The translations under genes were made by a program, and so were the position numbers. Below, piece after piece: positions 54,859-64,000 of a DNA stretch of 64,000 nucleotides (its first letter is position 1; each line of letters begins with the position of its first letter). The stretch spans positions 381,464 to 445,463 of the forward strand of contig VRVR01000006.1 in the NCBI GenBank assembly GCA_009859145.1, written 5' to 3'. The notes beneath the pieces were generated by a model that had not been told where the DNA came from, made no database searches, and saw only the letters and a program-made list of their open reading frames with translations. The DNA comes from Andalucia godoyi. Its lineage: Eukaryota; Discoba; Jakobea; Jakobida; Andaluciidae.

Positions 54859-55247
54859 CTGTTGCCACTCTCCAGGTGAGCCATTTGAGATGTAATTATT
54901 GTTCTCCACTCGAAACTGAATCCATTTATCTCGTTAATATTTTGGAAAAATGAAAAACAAACAAAAATAAGTAGGAAAAAATAAAAGCGAGGCGTTGGAA
55001 AAAAACCCGGCAAGAATACCTCCAGCCGGCAAGAATACCTGCCTTTACGATACTATTGGGGGAAAAGACAAAGCAGCCGCAGTGCAAAAAAAAACAAGGT
55101 TAGTAGGGTTAGGTAGGGCTAAGCAGGCGAAATGACAAAACTTGCTCGCCCAGTTCCGCTTTCTTCATTTATATCTTTTTCTTTTCCCAATTTTATCTAT
55201 CATATTGTGAGTACAATCGCTGTCATATTGTGATTACAATTGCAAAC
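54859..55247. other. Spacer with two short tandem direct repeats
   Basis: Two copies of CCGGCAAGAATACCT lie at about 55009-55040, and two copies of a 22-bp unit (CATATTGTGAxTACAATxGC) occupy 55200-55246, directly before the next start codon. No gene is seen. Confidence 0.6.
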
Positions 55248-56048
55248 ATGGCTGTTCCAATTGCAATTAGCATCGCTATCGTCGGCATGAGTGCTTCTGT
55301 ATGTTACCGCATCATTTCCGCACACAAGGCGGAATTGTTTACGGAATGGAAAGGTTTACGAGTCAAGGTGGTACTGAAAGGCTCGGTTATCGTTTTTGGG
55401 TTTGTTAAGAAGGATGATGATGCTGTTCTTTCCAAGGAGGCTCAGGGTGTTAAGAAACGGTTAGCCAATGTTATGGTTAAACTTCGTGCAAAGGATGCCG
55501 CACAAGCAGCTTCTGTTGATCCTTTTTCTGAGGTTCGCAGTCGCCGAACCAATGCAATACCGTTAACTCGTGACGACGTGGAGGAGGTTGTGCGTAAAGT
55601 AGTTGAGAAAAAAGCGACTACTCACGATGGCGGAGAGGTGCCCGAGTCTCGAGCGACAGAAGCTAATGTGCCAGATGCACAACAGTTTGATGAGTCGGAT
55701 ATCACGGTAGGTTATCAGCTCAACGACGACGCGTTTGATTGCTTGATGGATATTGTGTTGCAGGCGCGACTGCATGTTGAAGATGATGGTACGAAGTCTA
55801 TTATGGGCGCAACAATTACCACGATAACCAAAGTCGAAGACATCAATCGCTCGATTGAGAACTTGTCTCGCAAAGTGGATGGGATTGCCTTTTCCGTGGG
55901 GGCTGGACTCCTTCCGATTCAGCCGTACTTGTCATCCACTTCGGAATTTGGAGGGAATAACTTTGGATCCATGTTTTCGCCCGATATTTCAACTCGATTC
56001 CGGGCACCATGGGGGTCAAAGTCCCGGCCGATGATTGATTATCAGTAG
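55248..56048 (+). CDS. Single-pass membrane or secreted protein, unknown
   Basis: 266 residues from the ATG at 55248. Residues 2-23 (AVPIAISIAIVGMSASVCYR) form one hydrophobic segment, likely a signal anchor. The rest is soluble: basic near VKVVLKGSVIVFGFVKKDDD, an acidic/charged middle, and a helical segment KVEDINRSIENLSRKVDGIA. The frame is complete. Codons such as GTT, TTA and GAT are more frequent than in the housekeeping genes of this window, suggesting a different origin. No family is recognised. It lies between the pogo fragment and the mariner-type element and may belong to a mobile or viral-like unit, which is inference from position. Confidence 0.5.
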   Translation: MAVPIAISIAIVGMSASVCYRIISAHKAELFTEWKGLRVKVVLKGSVIVFGFVKKDDDAVLSKEAQGVKKRLANVMVKLRAKDAAQAASVDPFSEVRSRRTNAIPLTRDDVEEVVRKVVEKKATTHDGGEVPESRATEANVPDAQQFDESDITVGYQLNDDAFDCLMDIVLQARLHVEDDGTKSIMGATITTITKVEDINRSIENLSRKVDGIAFSVGAGLLPIQPYLSSTSEFGGNNFGSMFSPDISTRFRAPWGSKSRPMIDYQ

Positions 56049-56181
56049 TGATGCATAACTTGTGCATAATAAATTGTCAAATTCGTCTATGAGCCGATAG
56101 AAAGTGCAGTAATTTCTTTGGTACTATTTGCTACACAGTTTATCAATTTGCAGTTGTAGTTTTTAAAAACCAATCATTTGT

Positions 56182-56265
56182 TACATCTCTTCATGGTCGT
56201 TCGACCGGTTCTAAATTACGGCTGCCGAGCCCCGATTGCATGTGTCTCGCCTGCCACTTGATGCT
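56182..56265 (+). repeat. Left terminal inverted repeat of the mariner-type element
   Basis: About 84 bp; pairs with 58531-58614. TA at the outer end. Confidence 0.85.
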
Positions 56266-56426
56266 GTTCGAGTCGGGTGACGCAATGCTTCCCTTTTTTA
56301 CAGCAATTTTGGTAAAAAAAAATCAAAACAGTCGAAATTCGAAAACGCAACTTTGCGATCTAGATACATAGCATTCATTGCAGTTCGTCAATCAGCAAAA
56401 GATAGAAGAATAGAAGAACCGGTCAA

Positions 56427-58374
56427 TCAGTCGTCATCATCGTCGTCATTGCCTGCGTTGACATTTCCGTTTGGATTTTGTTCAGGGGCATGCTTGTCGT
56501 GGAGAGTCGCCGCAATCTCCTTTGCTGGTCCCTGGCTGGATTCTGCCTCTTTCACGGCTTCTCGCTCGGCGTCGAGCCCAGCATCCGCTTGTGCAGTGAT
56601 CGCTTCGGGCAAATATTCGATGCCCCACTCTTTGAATTTCGCGATTGCTGCAGATTCCTTCTCGTCGTCGGTGTGCACATGATCGAGTATTCTCCGGCAC
56701 GCAACGGGCAGCCGATTGATTGAATTTCCAAAAAACGACAGCGCGTGATCCCAAGCCCCCCTGATCTGAGATTCCTGGATGAGTTCGAATGACTCACAAA
56801 TCAAGTCTATCATACTTCCCTTTGTGTGTGGGTCGGTCGTTGCCACCACCTGCGTGAAATAGTATTTCCAGATGCTGAAAACTTCTTCACACGGATCGAG
56901 AAAAACGGCGAATGCGGCGGCAAGAAGCTGACTTCCAACTCGGGCGGAATCGAGGACAGTACAGCTTTTGACTCGTGATGCATCGAGCAGGTGTCATGGA
57001 TGACGAGTTGCTTCGTTCCGTCTTTTCTCGGCAGTGTTCCTCTTGCATGAAGTTCGATGCACATGTTTTCAGAAATTGTGCATAGCTTTGAGCATTGGTT
57101 CAGCCCACAAAACATTCGAAATATACAATTCTCGTCCTGTTCACCGCCGCAATCAATGAAACATTTGGAAGGGACATGTGGCCGATCGGTAGAAGCGGTC
57201 TGCAACCACGAACAGTTATTCCCTTAGTGGGTAGGACGCACGCATTGAATGGTGTTTCGTCGATGAAAATAGCATTGTCGTACGCCTGTCTTTTTTCAAT
57301 GCACATCAGCGATGCGTACTGGAATCTGGCCTCGATGTTTTTGGGCAAATTTCTGCTGAGCGGAATAGGATAAAAGTCAGCTGCACGAAACCCTAGAGTA
57401 CCATGCATCCAGTGTTCCAAGGTCTGCGCGGCGAGCTGAGGATCATGTCCTCGGAGTTCTGGAAATTTGGATTGCAAGAGCAATACCATGTTTTTGTAGT
57501 GGAGCTTATTGTCAATTTCAAACTGTCTGGCAGCCCACAGAAGGTGGTCGTCCGTGAACGTTCGCGGACGTCGAGATTTTGGGTTTTCTGACCCGTGCGG
57601 CAGTTCTGTGGTGGGATCCTCACCACGCTCCCAGCGTTTTCGCATGCGATAGTAAGTTCTTCTGAGAGTAGATTCCTTGTGTTGCAACAGAGCTGTAAGT
57701 TCCTTGACCGGCATTTTTTGTCTCGACAAACTGCGCCATATGAGCTCCTTGTCTCTCTGACAAATGGAGTCTTTCGGGTTCGGTATCGCGCTCGATTGAC
57801 CGCCTTCAGGTTTTGTGCTGGTTTCCTCATTCTCCTTATTCTCTTCCATGTCTTCCAGCGCTGTTTTCATGAGAAATTGTCTGACTCCAGCTTGAGACGT
57901 GTTATGCTGGGCTTGCATCACTGCTTCTTCTTTTTCACGGGCCTTCTGCTCGTGTTGAGCATCCCTTAACTCTTTCCTTTTCTGTGATCGGGATTTGAAG
58001 TCTTGCAATTGTGTGTGCTCAAGTTCTGGGAATTGATCTTGTACAAGAGGCGGCACACGGTCTGGAGCTGAGTGACTGAGAAACAATTGTCGCGACGTAC
58101 CGTGAGGTACAGCTTGCCGTTCCAGAACATCGATTTCCTTCACATTTTTCCTGTTGATGATCGGAGCTTTCACGGGATTGTTTGCGGAATCCTGGTTCAA
58201 AACAACAGGCGGAACGCGTGGCATCCGGTTTTCTCGCTGCATTTGTTCTTGCAGAGCACTCGGAACATCGGGTATCGGAATCGTGGACAGCATGCTTAGA
58301 CCGTCAGTGAGTGCCATGGCTTTTTTCCATGCTCTGTATGGCTCAAATTTCCCGTTTTCCTGCGAAGGTTCCAT
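56427..58374 (-). pseudogene. Tc1/mariner-like DDE transposase, decayed
   Basis: It starts at the ATG at 58374. The first part has a long charged N-terminus (KRKELRDAQHEQKAREKEEA), a helix-turn-helix region (MPVKELTALLQHKESTLRRT, RRTFTDD-like RRPRTFTDDHLLWAARQFEI) and the first catalytic aspartate in NAIFIDETPFNACV. A TGA stop at 57100 follows CFVG, yet homology continues in frame (TNAQSYAQFLKTC). It then shifts frame near 57030 to the second aspartate (LVIHDTCSMHHES) and SFLPPHSPFF. It shifts again near 56890 to DPCEEVFSIWKYYF, with the third acidic residue, and ends in an Asp run. There is one premature stop and two frameshifts, so no functional protein is expected. Confidence 0.75.
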
Positions 58375-58530
58375 GTTCACTGCTGACTTCAGATGGGATA
58401 TCCACCAGCACTAAATGAACGAACGCTGAGAAACAAGAAAAAAGAAGTTGTGGAATCTGGAACGTTTGTGATTGGACCACTTGGCGAGCGGCGGGAAGTC
58501 AATTTAAAAATAGAAAGAGGCGGGAACATA

Positions 58531-58614
58531 GCATCAAGTAGTAAGTGAGTCACACGCAATCGTGGCTCGGCAGCCGTAAATTTAGAACTGGTCGAACGAT
58601 CATGAAGAGATGTA
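58531..58614 (-). repeat. Right terminal inverted repeat of the mariner-type element
   Basis: Pairs with 56182-56265; TA at the outer end (58613-58614). Confidence 0.85.
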
Positions 58615-58749
58615 TCGGTTTTGTGAATGATGACAAGGTAAGGGAATTGAGGCCAGCAGAAGGTCTTTGGGCTCCAATAAGACAACGAGCGTTTAGCGTT
58701 GACAAAATTTACAGCAAATACGTTGAAGACACTTTCCTTGTAGGCCACG

Positions 58750-59850
58750 ATGTGCAGCCAGTTAGGCTAGAAGGCGGCGTGGTAGTGAAACTCACGCTTC
58801 TGGATAAAGGACGCGCAGCCCCAGTCAATTAAACATATTTGTCCACTGAAAGTCGCTTTACACTCTCCAATAACATTTCGTTCTGCGGGCAAATGTCCCT
58901 GTGATGCATGCCATGCTGTTGTTGCAATGCAAAACGATCTGTGGAGAAACGATGATGCGGACCGGATAGCATGATGCGAGCGGCAACGGCGCTACAACCG
59001 GACCTAGGCACAGAAGTTCTCCATGATCGGACTGTTCGGAATGCAAAAGAGAAGGTACCCAGAAGCGACGATCATCCCAGTCGATTCTGGAAAGTTCTCG
59101 TAGAGCTCCAAGTTCGGTAGTCCATTCCGCTTGCGTCAATGCAGGAGAAAACTTCACAATGACGGAATTCGTCGCATCAAGAGTCGCGGTCGCCAATTCC
59201 ACAGCATCCATCTGCCCGATGCCCTGTACCAAAGCGCGCTGCAACATTCCTGTCAATTCCAGTCTTGGAGAAACGGACAGTGAGCCCACGATTTCAGAGG
59301 ACAGGGAAGAAACAATTGGTGGCGGCACCATTCCATCCACACAAAGAATGTGGTTCACTGGACAACAAGAAGCGCAGCCCCTTCAAGCCATCCTCTTTGA
59401 GCGCAATCGGCAGAGTTCGAAGCAGTGCGTAATCTCATCCGGACTCGGAATCGAAAATGCGCAGGCACAGAAACACAATGAAATTTTGAGTGCACCCAAA
59501 GCTCCAACACAGACGGAGACAAATACCGTATGCGTGAACAATGTGCACAAACCGCTGATGCACTTGCTCTATGGCCTGGGATTTGATGTGCTGTCGAGTG
59601 GATCGAGCCTTTTGAATTCTCCAGCAATGCTCGCTCCGTAGTACATGGGCCGCCGCAGAGCTAAACGACCTACGCAAAGCAGCAAATCAACTTTTTGGTT
59701 CAGTTCATACAGGCCACTGCGCGAGAAATGCACAAGATGCATATTCCCGTGTTTGGAGAGGAATCGAGTTATGGACAACTGAAACTGGACTTGCAGGAGC
59801 GCCTCAGGACACGAGTTCGAAAGAAGCGTCCGCACACTCTCGTTCCACAT
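58750..59850 (-). pseudogene. FunK1-like protein kinase relic, frameshifted
   Basis: Pieces of one kinase are spread over several minus-strand frames. From 59850 downwards come a FunK1-type N-terminal region (QLSITRFLSKHGNMHLVHFS followed by RSGLYELNQKVDLLLC), then TGA at 59435 in an otherwise continuous piece (DYALLRTLPIALKEDGLK follows). Next is a block with SVIVKFSPALTQAEWTTELG, where the lysine should be. After a shift near 58960 come the catalytic loop HGMHHRDICPQNEML and, in yet another frame, the DFG equivalent ICLIDWGCASF. FunK1 kinases are best known as expanded families in fungi. Every required motif can be found but never in one frame, so this is a pseudogene. Confidence 0.6.
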
Positions 59851-59922
59851 AACCTTGAAAATTTACCAATCAGAGAGGTTGGAGGAATGGGAGGAAAGCA
59901 AATGGACAGCGAGACATCAGAG

Positions 59923-60272
59923 TCAGAAAAGGGTTGTTACACGACCGAGCGACGACGACCCCAAAAACAGGCAAATCCTGCGAGGCTGCGAAAGCTTGGA
60001 GAGGAAGAGCTTGACATTTGATATCTTCGCTTCTTCTTGCGATTTGGTCGCCGCCTCTTGCGAATACTTTGCTTCTTCTTGGGAGACAAGTCGTTTTTGA
60101 CGTGTAATCTCTTTCTCATGACGTTCTCTCTCTTTCTCCTTCTCGTAGCTTTCGTTTTCGAAGACTGCTATAACATTCTCCTTGTCCCTCCGTTCTTCCA
60201 CTTTTTCAAGGTTCAATTGCTCGATTTGCTTGAGCAGCCTCTGAGCCACGTCATCTCAATCAGACGAACTCA
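59923..60272 (-). pseudogene. Coiled-coil N-terminal piece with an internal TGA
   Basis: An ATG at 60272 starts MSSSD, followed by TGA (60255-60257), then DDVAQRLLKQIEQLNLEK and a charged coiled coil (ERRDKENVIAVFENESYEKE, KERERHEKEITRQKRLVSQE) down to 59923. If the TGA were read, or derives from TGG, the start would be continuous. It lies directly upstream of the FunK1-like relic on the same strand and could be its original N-terminus or a separate gene. Confidence 0.4.
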
Positions 60273-60842
60273 TGGCTTGGGTGGTGGATGCAAGAAGGAG
60301 ATTGGAAGAAGTTAAAAATGAAACAGAAAGGAAGAACAACAATTCAAATGAAAAAGGAAGAATTCTGTGAAATTCCCGTTAAAATCGACAATCCCCGACT
60401 CGCAACTTCTCTATGAGTCTGAGAATTTACAGACTCGCAGTTGTGAACTTTTTTTTTTTGTTATGCTTATTATTATTATTATTATCATTATTTTGAGAAA
60501 CCTGCATAAAATTCAAAATGGTTATTATTCTTAAGCATATCTGCAGTGTTCTCTGACAAAATCATCACTCATTCGTTACAATTAGTACGTACTCCTAAGC
60601 ATTCGAAACAGCATGTTCGATTGTGGCACGGTCGTACCAGTGCCGCTTCTGCCCAGGAATTTGAATGAGAGATGCTCCAAGGACTGGAGAACCGACAACG
60701 TGATGCTTGATGCTAGCACACTCATCGCTGCGCGCCATTTCAGCGGCCGTTTCATGACTTGACTTTCTCCTGCAACGAAACCTTTGTGAATTGCATTTTC
60801 TTCTCTTAAAGTTACTGCCTTTTCACCATTCCGGATCCTTTC
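60273..60842. other. AT-rich gap
   Basis: It holds a T-run at 60450-60459 and an ATT-type microsatellite at 60466-60492. No gene is seen. Confidence 0.5.
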
Positions 60843-62403
60843 TTAATCAATCTCTATACACTCTTTCCCCGGCCTTGAACTGGACGTGGAAACGTCCTCC
60901 TTGGGTCTTTTCGAAACCTGCGAGGTGGCGTCTTCCGCACTCGCGGCTCGCTTTCTCAGTCGTTGGCGCCGCGAATCGAGCTTGCTCTGCGCAATGGAAA
61001 TAGCAGCGGGGCTGATGCTTCCTCCGTTGAGCGACAGCATTTGAAATGCTGGATCAAACGCAGGATCAAACAAATCTTGCCTTGCATACATCAACAGTCC
61101 GATGTCCAGGTTGCTGGCTGTTCGTCTGCCTCCGTATGCTTGGAGGAGAATGCTTGTCAGCGTGTAGCCCAATGTGTTACCTTTGGGATCCGTTCCATCG
61201 TAGAATATCCATTCGGCGCTGGTAGGACACCAGGCGGGGTCCACCGTGCAACTGGGCCTCACAAAAGCGGAGCAAAAGTGCACTCCATCTTTGTTGAGTA
61301 CCATCGCGACCAGTTTGTACAATAGTCGGGCGGTTCCGATTGACACAGAGTATTCACAATCCCGGATGAACGGGATTGTTCCATTGGACTGGGGAGTTCC
61401 TCGTGGCGCGAAAGCACCCTGTCCAAATGAGACGATGACGTAAGGAGGACATTTCGGATATTTGATGCTGTTGATATCCCAGCAAACATGTTTGGAGCAC
61501 GTTTTGCACTCTACACCAAGCGGACTGTGACAGGACGTCATCTCTATTTCGATATACGGGGTCATGGGCATCTCCGTCGCGTTGGCGCTTGGATTCAGTT
61601 CAATCACAGATGATGGACACACATAGTTGTGGCAATGTTCGCATTTTCCATGCGCTTCGAACGACCACAAAGGATTCTCCAGTCATGTATTTTGCCAAAC
61701 TATCAATGAGTAAGAACTGTCCTTGCCGGAAGCCCGCTGGCGAAATCATCTCATATATCTGTTGTTTGAGGGTCTTCATGGAGGATAGGTAGTCTTGATG
61801 CAGATGTCCTGATGGTCCTGTTCCTTGCAACGAGAACACATTGCGTGCAACCGCGGGATCCACAAGCCTGCCGGTCGTCTGCCAGAATTGGGCGCTGATT
61901 GGGTGATTTCTCAAGCGTTCCAGTTTCTGCAAAGGAATCATGCACATTCCTTGCAGAATTGCTGACAACCATCTTTCAAATTTGAGAAGAATTTCCATGT
62001 TTTTGGATGTGCCGATGTAGACACGGTTGCCGTTAACCTCATCGTCTGTGGCAGTCTCCAGGCTTTCCTCAGAACAACAGTCTTCTTCGGTCGTGTTTTC
62101 AGAGTCGTCAGGAGACGAAGGAGCATGTCTTGTCATGGAGAGTTTGGAAATTCCACGGAAGAGGATCAGTTCGCGCACCACAAGATTCATCAAGGACGGA
62201 CTACCAAACAGCCGCTTTTCGTTCTGATTCGGGAAGAAGTGAACTTCATTGTGTCCGAGGACAGAAACAGACAGCAACATACCTGCGCAGTTCTCGAAAT
62301 CCCGGTCTCTGAACGGCATCCAGCGATGCTGTTTATTATGCTGATCTAAGGCTCGTACAAACGCCTGACGTTGGTTCTCGTCATTGGTCTGGTTCAGCGA
62401 CAT
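60843..62403 (-). pseudogene. Cysteine-pair protein in two overlapping frames
   Basis: The first frame starts at the ATG at 62403 (MSLNQTNDENQRQAFVRALD) and ends at 61600. The second is open to 60843 and picks up at about 61650-61690 with ENPLWSFEAHGKCEHCHNYV. A single frameshift there would give one protein of about 510 residues. The second half has zinc-type pairs (KCEHCHNYVCP, ECKTCSKHVCW) and a tail LVAMVLNKDGVHFCSAFVRP, then AEWIFYDGTDP and LDIGLLMYAR. That pattern recalls the His-box end of C19 ubiquitin peptidases (G-x-H-F, W-x-x-Y-D, LLxYxR), but the likeness is weak. Upstream, TTGTTTTCAG at about 62440-62449 could be an intron acceptor, so an earlier exon may exist. Confidence 0.45.
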
Positions 62404-62711
62404 CTGAGGGAGGGATATAGTAAAATCGTTCGATTCTGTTTCTGAAAACAAACCAAGCAAGTCTTAGGAATGCGCGCCTCCGAGTCCCGCGGCAATGTTT
62501 TTTTGAAATGGCGCGCTGCGTGTGCGCTGAATGAGTGTGCAAGCATCAAGCATCAAGCTGTCGGTTCTCCAGTCCTTGGAGCATGCCTCAATTTGAATGT
62601 AAAATCATTGAAATTACGTGATCTTCTTGTCGCGGACGTCCGTACTCAGCCACTCCAGCATTCTCATTGTGATAGCGACTCATTATTGAAGACTCTAGGA
62701 GCTTAAACACA

Positions 62712-63623
62712 ATGGAAGACTATTGGTTACACGGAGACTCGGCTAGAATGGGAGAATGGGAGAGCGGATCCAGTTTGCGGACGGAGCTTTGAAACCATTC
62801 CGCAGTTGTTCGAAATCGATGCGCTTACTCCATCGGAGGTCGAGATGTTGATGGCCAACGGGCATCGTATGTTTATCATATCGACGTTGCTGACCTTTGC
62901 TCCAGCAACCGCGACTGGAGTCACGGAACCGATATGTGCCTAGATCGAGATGGCGGCGCTGCAGTCGAGCAAGGTGGGGTGATTCTTGCCACAGGCGGAT
63001 TTACAGATAATCCCAAATACGATCTATATTCTGCTGAGCTGCTTGACTGCGAATTGTCTTCAAAATGGAGAATTCTAGACGCGCGACTCAACATCGGTCG
63101 AATGTTTCATGGTGCTGTTTCATTGAACAGCAAGGTGTTTGTGCTTGGTGGATTGACATTGCATTATCAGAAAGGAGTGTCTGTTGAGCAGTATGATTTT
63201 GAGAATGATCGATGGTTTATTGATCTGCATTGGATGAATCAGGAACGATACGGATTTGCGTCTGTTGCACATTCGGCGTTGGAATGCATTTATTCTATTG
63301 GCGGCCTGAAAGATGAGAACACGGAGCTGGACTCGGTGGAACGATACGATCCGCGCCGCGGGGATTGGGAATACGTCAAGGAAATGGGCGGGGATCGATC
63401 CTGTCATGCGGCAGCCATTGATCATGATCTGATATTCGCTATTGGCGGCACTGGGTCGCGAGACGACGTTGAGATCTACGAACCGCGAATGGATCGGTGA
63501 TTCAACGGCCCAACGATGTTGACTCCACGGTCCTTGTTTGCATCTGTGCATGCTGGAAATGCAATGATTGCAATTGGTGGTGTGGACGGAGAAACAACGA
63601 CCGAGTTTTTGCAATTGCCGTGA
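62712..63623 (+). pseudogene. Kelch-repeat protein relic with in-frame TGA codons
   Basis: The frame from the ATG at 62712 contains several Kelch blades: HSAVVRNRCAYSIGGRDVDG, GGVILATGGFTDNPKYDLYS, MFHGAVSLNSKVFVLGGLTL, YSIGGLKDENTELDSVERYD, AAIDHDLIFAIGGTGS and SVHAGNAMIAIGGVDGETTT. Two TGA codons interrupt it, at 62790 and 63498, and a third ends it at 63621. The second TGA follows YEPRMDR and precedes FNGPTMLTPR, exactly where Kelch blades carry their conserved tryptophan, so it is one base away from TGG. No TAA or TAG occurs in the frame. Kelch propellers bind proteins, commonly as ubiquitin-ligase adaptors; this copy is probably inactive. Confidence 0.6.
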
Positions 63624-63682
63624 TCTCCCATTGCGTCGGACGCTGTGTGTCCTGATCTTCAAAACCTTCCCAAACTAACACA

Positions 63683-64000
63683 ATGACACCGCATAAACAA
63701 GAGGACTCAGAGAATGCATGCGGTAGCAGGCAGCGGTCTAATTTCAGCATCGAGGGCGACAATTGCTTGTTTTGCCGTTCAGTGACTGGAAATGGGACTG
63801 GTACGCAATCATTTCGACGTACAACGTCTTGATCAGATCCCTACCTGACCGACAGGACAGCAGTTCTGCATAGAGTTCGAGAATCTCTGCGATCCTTTGC
63901 AGTGGAAGTCGGGAATGCTAAATCTGATCCGCTCTGCGTTGCACGCAAGAAACCCCGAGAGACTCTTCGTGTGGTAGTGGACTCTGCATCGCTTCGAAAG
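63683..64000 (+). CDS. Partial reading frame with CxxC motif, runs off the window
   Basis: From the ATG at 63683 the frame reads MTPHKQEDSENACGSRQRSN, then FSIEGDNCLFCRSVTGNGTG. It is interrupted by TGA at 63830 and continues (SDPYLTDRTAVLHRVRESLR, SFAVEVGNAKSDPLCVARKK) to the right edge. CLFC could be half of a zinc site. Either the protein ends at the TGA (49 residues) or this is another decayed frame. No family is recognised and the right part is missing. Confidence 0.3.

Larger units (their letters stand above)
56182..58614 (-). mobile_element. Tc1/mariner-type DNA transposon with 84-bp terminal inverted repeats
   Basis: The left end at 56182-56265 and the right end at 58531-58614 are inverted copies of one another over about 84 bp with roughly 13 differences (one of them an indel). 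Reading inward from each side: TACATCTCTTCATG, GTTCGACC, TTCTAAAT, ACGGCTGCCGAGCC, CGATTGC, then ACTTGATGCT. A TA dinucleotide stands at both outer ends, as expected for Tc1/mariner target-site duplications. Total length is 2.43 kb. Inside is one broken transposase gene on the minus strand. The divergence between the ends and the broken gene show an old insertion. Confidence 0.85.

Noticed and set aside
58545-58832. Plus-strand 95-codon frame
   Set aside because: It crosses the mariner inverted repeat and is antisense to the kinase DFG-like region (ICLIDWGCAS), which is the better explanation.
1-64000. CRISPR array, bacterial operons, Shine-Dalgarno sites
   Set aside because: All recognisable genes are eukaryotic and monocistronic in layout; the direct repeats are simple microsatellites or dispersed elements without regular spacers.

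Overview
The window is nuclear DNA of a gene-dense, intron-poor unicellular eukaryote. The support is direct: eukaryote-only genes (AP-1 sigma, SNAPC3, FCF1, BCCIP/Bcp1, RNF113/Cwc24, a TMF golgin, GPHR, TMEM63/OSCA, an RBR ubiquitin ligase) lie on both strands as mostly uninterrupted reading frames, with short AT-rich spacers and many simple repeats. TAA, TAG and TGA all end normal genes. A STIL/Ana2-like centriole-duplication protein suggests a flagellate, and a GT69 (CMT1/CAP59-type) glycosyltransferase and a FunK1-like kinase relic are reminiscent of the opisthokont/fungal side. The lineage is inference; I cannot name a species.

Layout. 0-4.5 kb: a secreted protein running off the left edge, a thioredoxin-reductase-like gene with a frameshift and a secreted C39-like peptidase. 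4.8-13.5 kb: RBR ligase, AP-1 sigma, sphingolipid desaturase, RNF113 and a nitroreductase-family protein, all on the minus strand. 14-23 kb: a small acylated SKICH-like protein, the STIL-like protein, a DDB1/CPSF160-family protein, a coiled-coil protein and ornithine decarboxylase. 24-38.7 kb: 3-hydroxyanthranilate dioxygenase, an Arg/Asp-repeat protein, an unrecognised 543-residue protein, a TMF golgin, a membrane RING ligase, a TMEM63 channel and GPHR. 39-51.7 kb: acyl-CoA thioesterase, mitochondrial carrier, BCCIP, FCF1, RNase III, a small unknown, SNAPC3, GT69 transferase, a secreted propeller-like protein and a membrane protein. Convergent pairs with 50-200 bp between stop codons are the common arrangement.

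51.8-64 kb is different. It is an island of mobile and decayed elements: a Tc1/mariner-type element with about 84-bp terminal inverted repeats and TA at both ends, carrying a broken transposase; a pogo-like fragment lacking its catalytic core; a CXC (tesmin-like) protein lying between inverted repeats; a frameshifted FunK1-like kinase; a Kelch relic with internal TGA codons; and a two-part cysteine-rich protein. Three families of dispersed intergenic repeats (here A, B, C) recur in the rest of the window.

The core genes cover membrane traffic (AP-1, TMF, GPHR), ribosome biogenesis and RNA work (FCF1, BCCIP, RNF113, SNAPC3, RNase III), lipid and small-molecule metabolism (desaturase, thioesterase, ODC, HAAO) and centriole assembly. 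I see no operon-like logic, no tRNA or rRNA gene and no CRISPR array.
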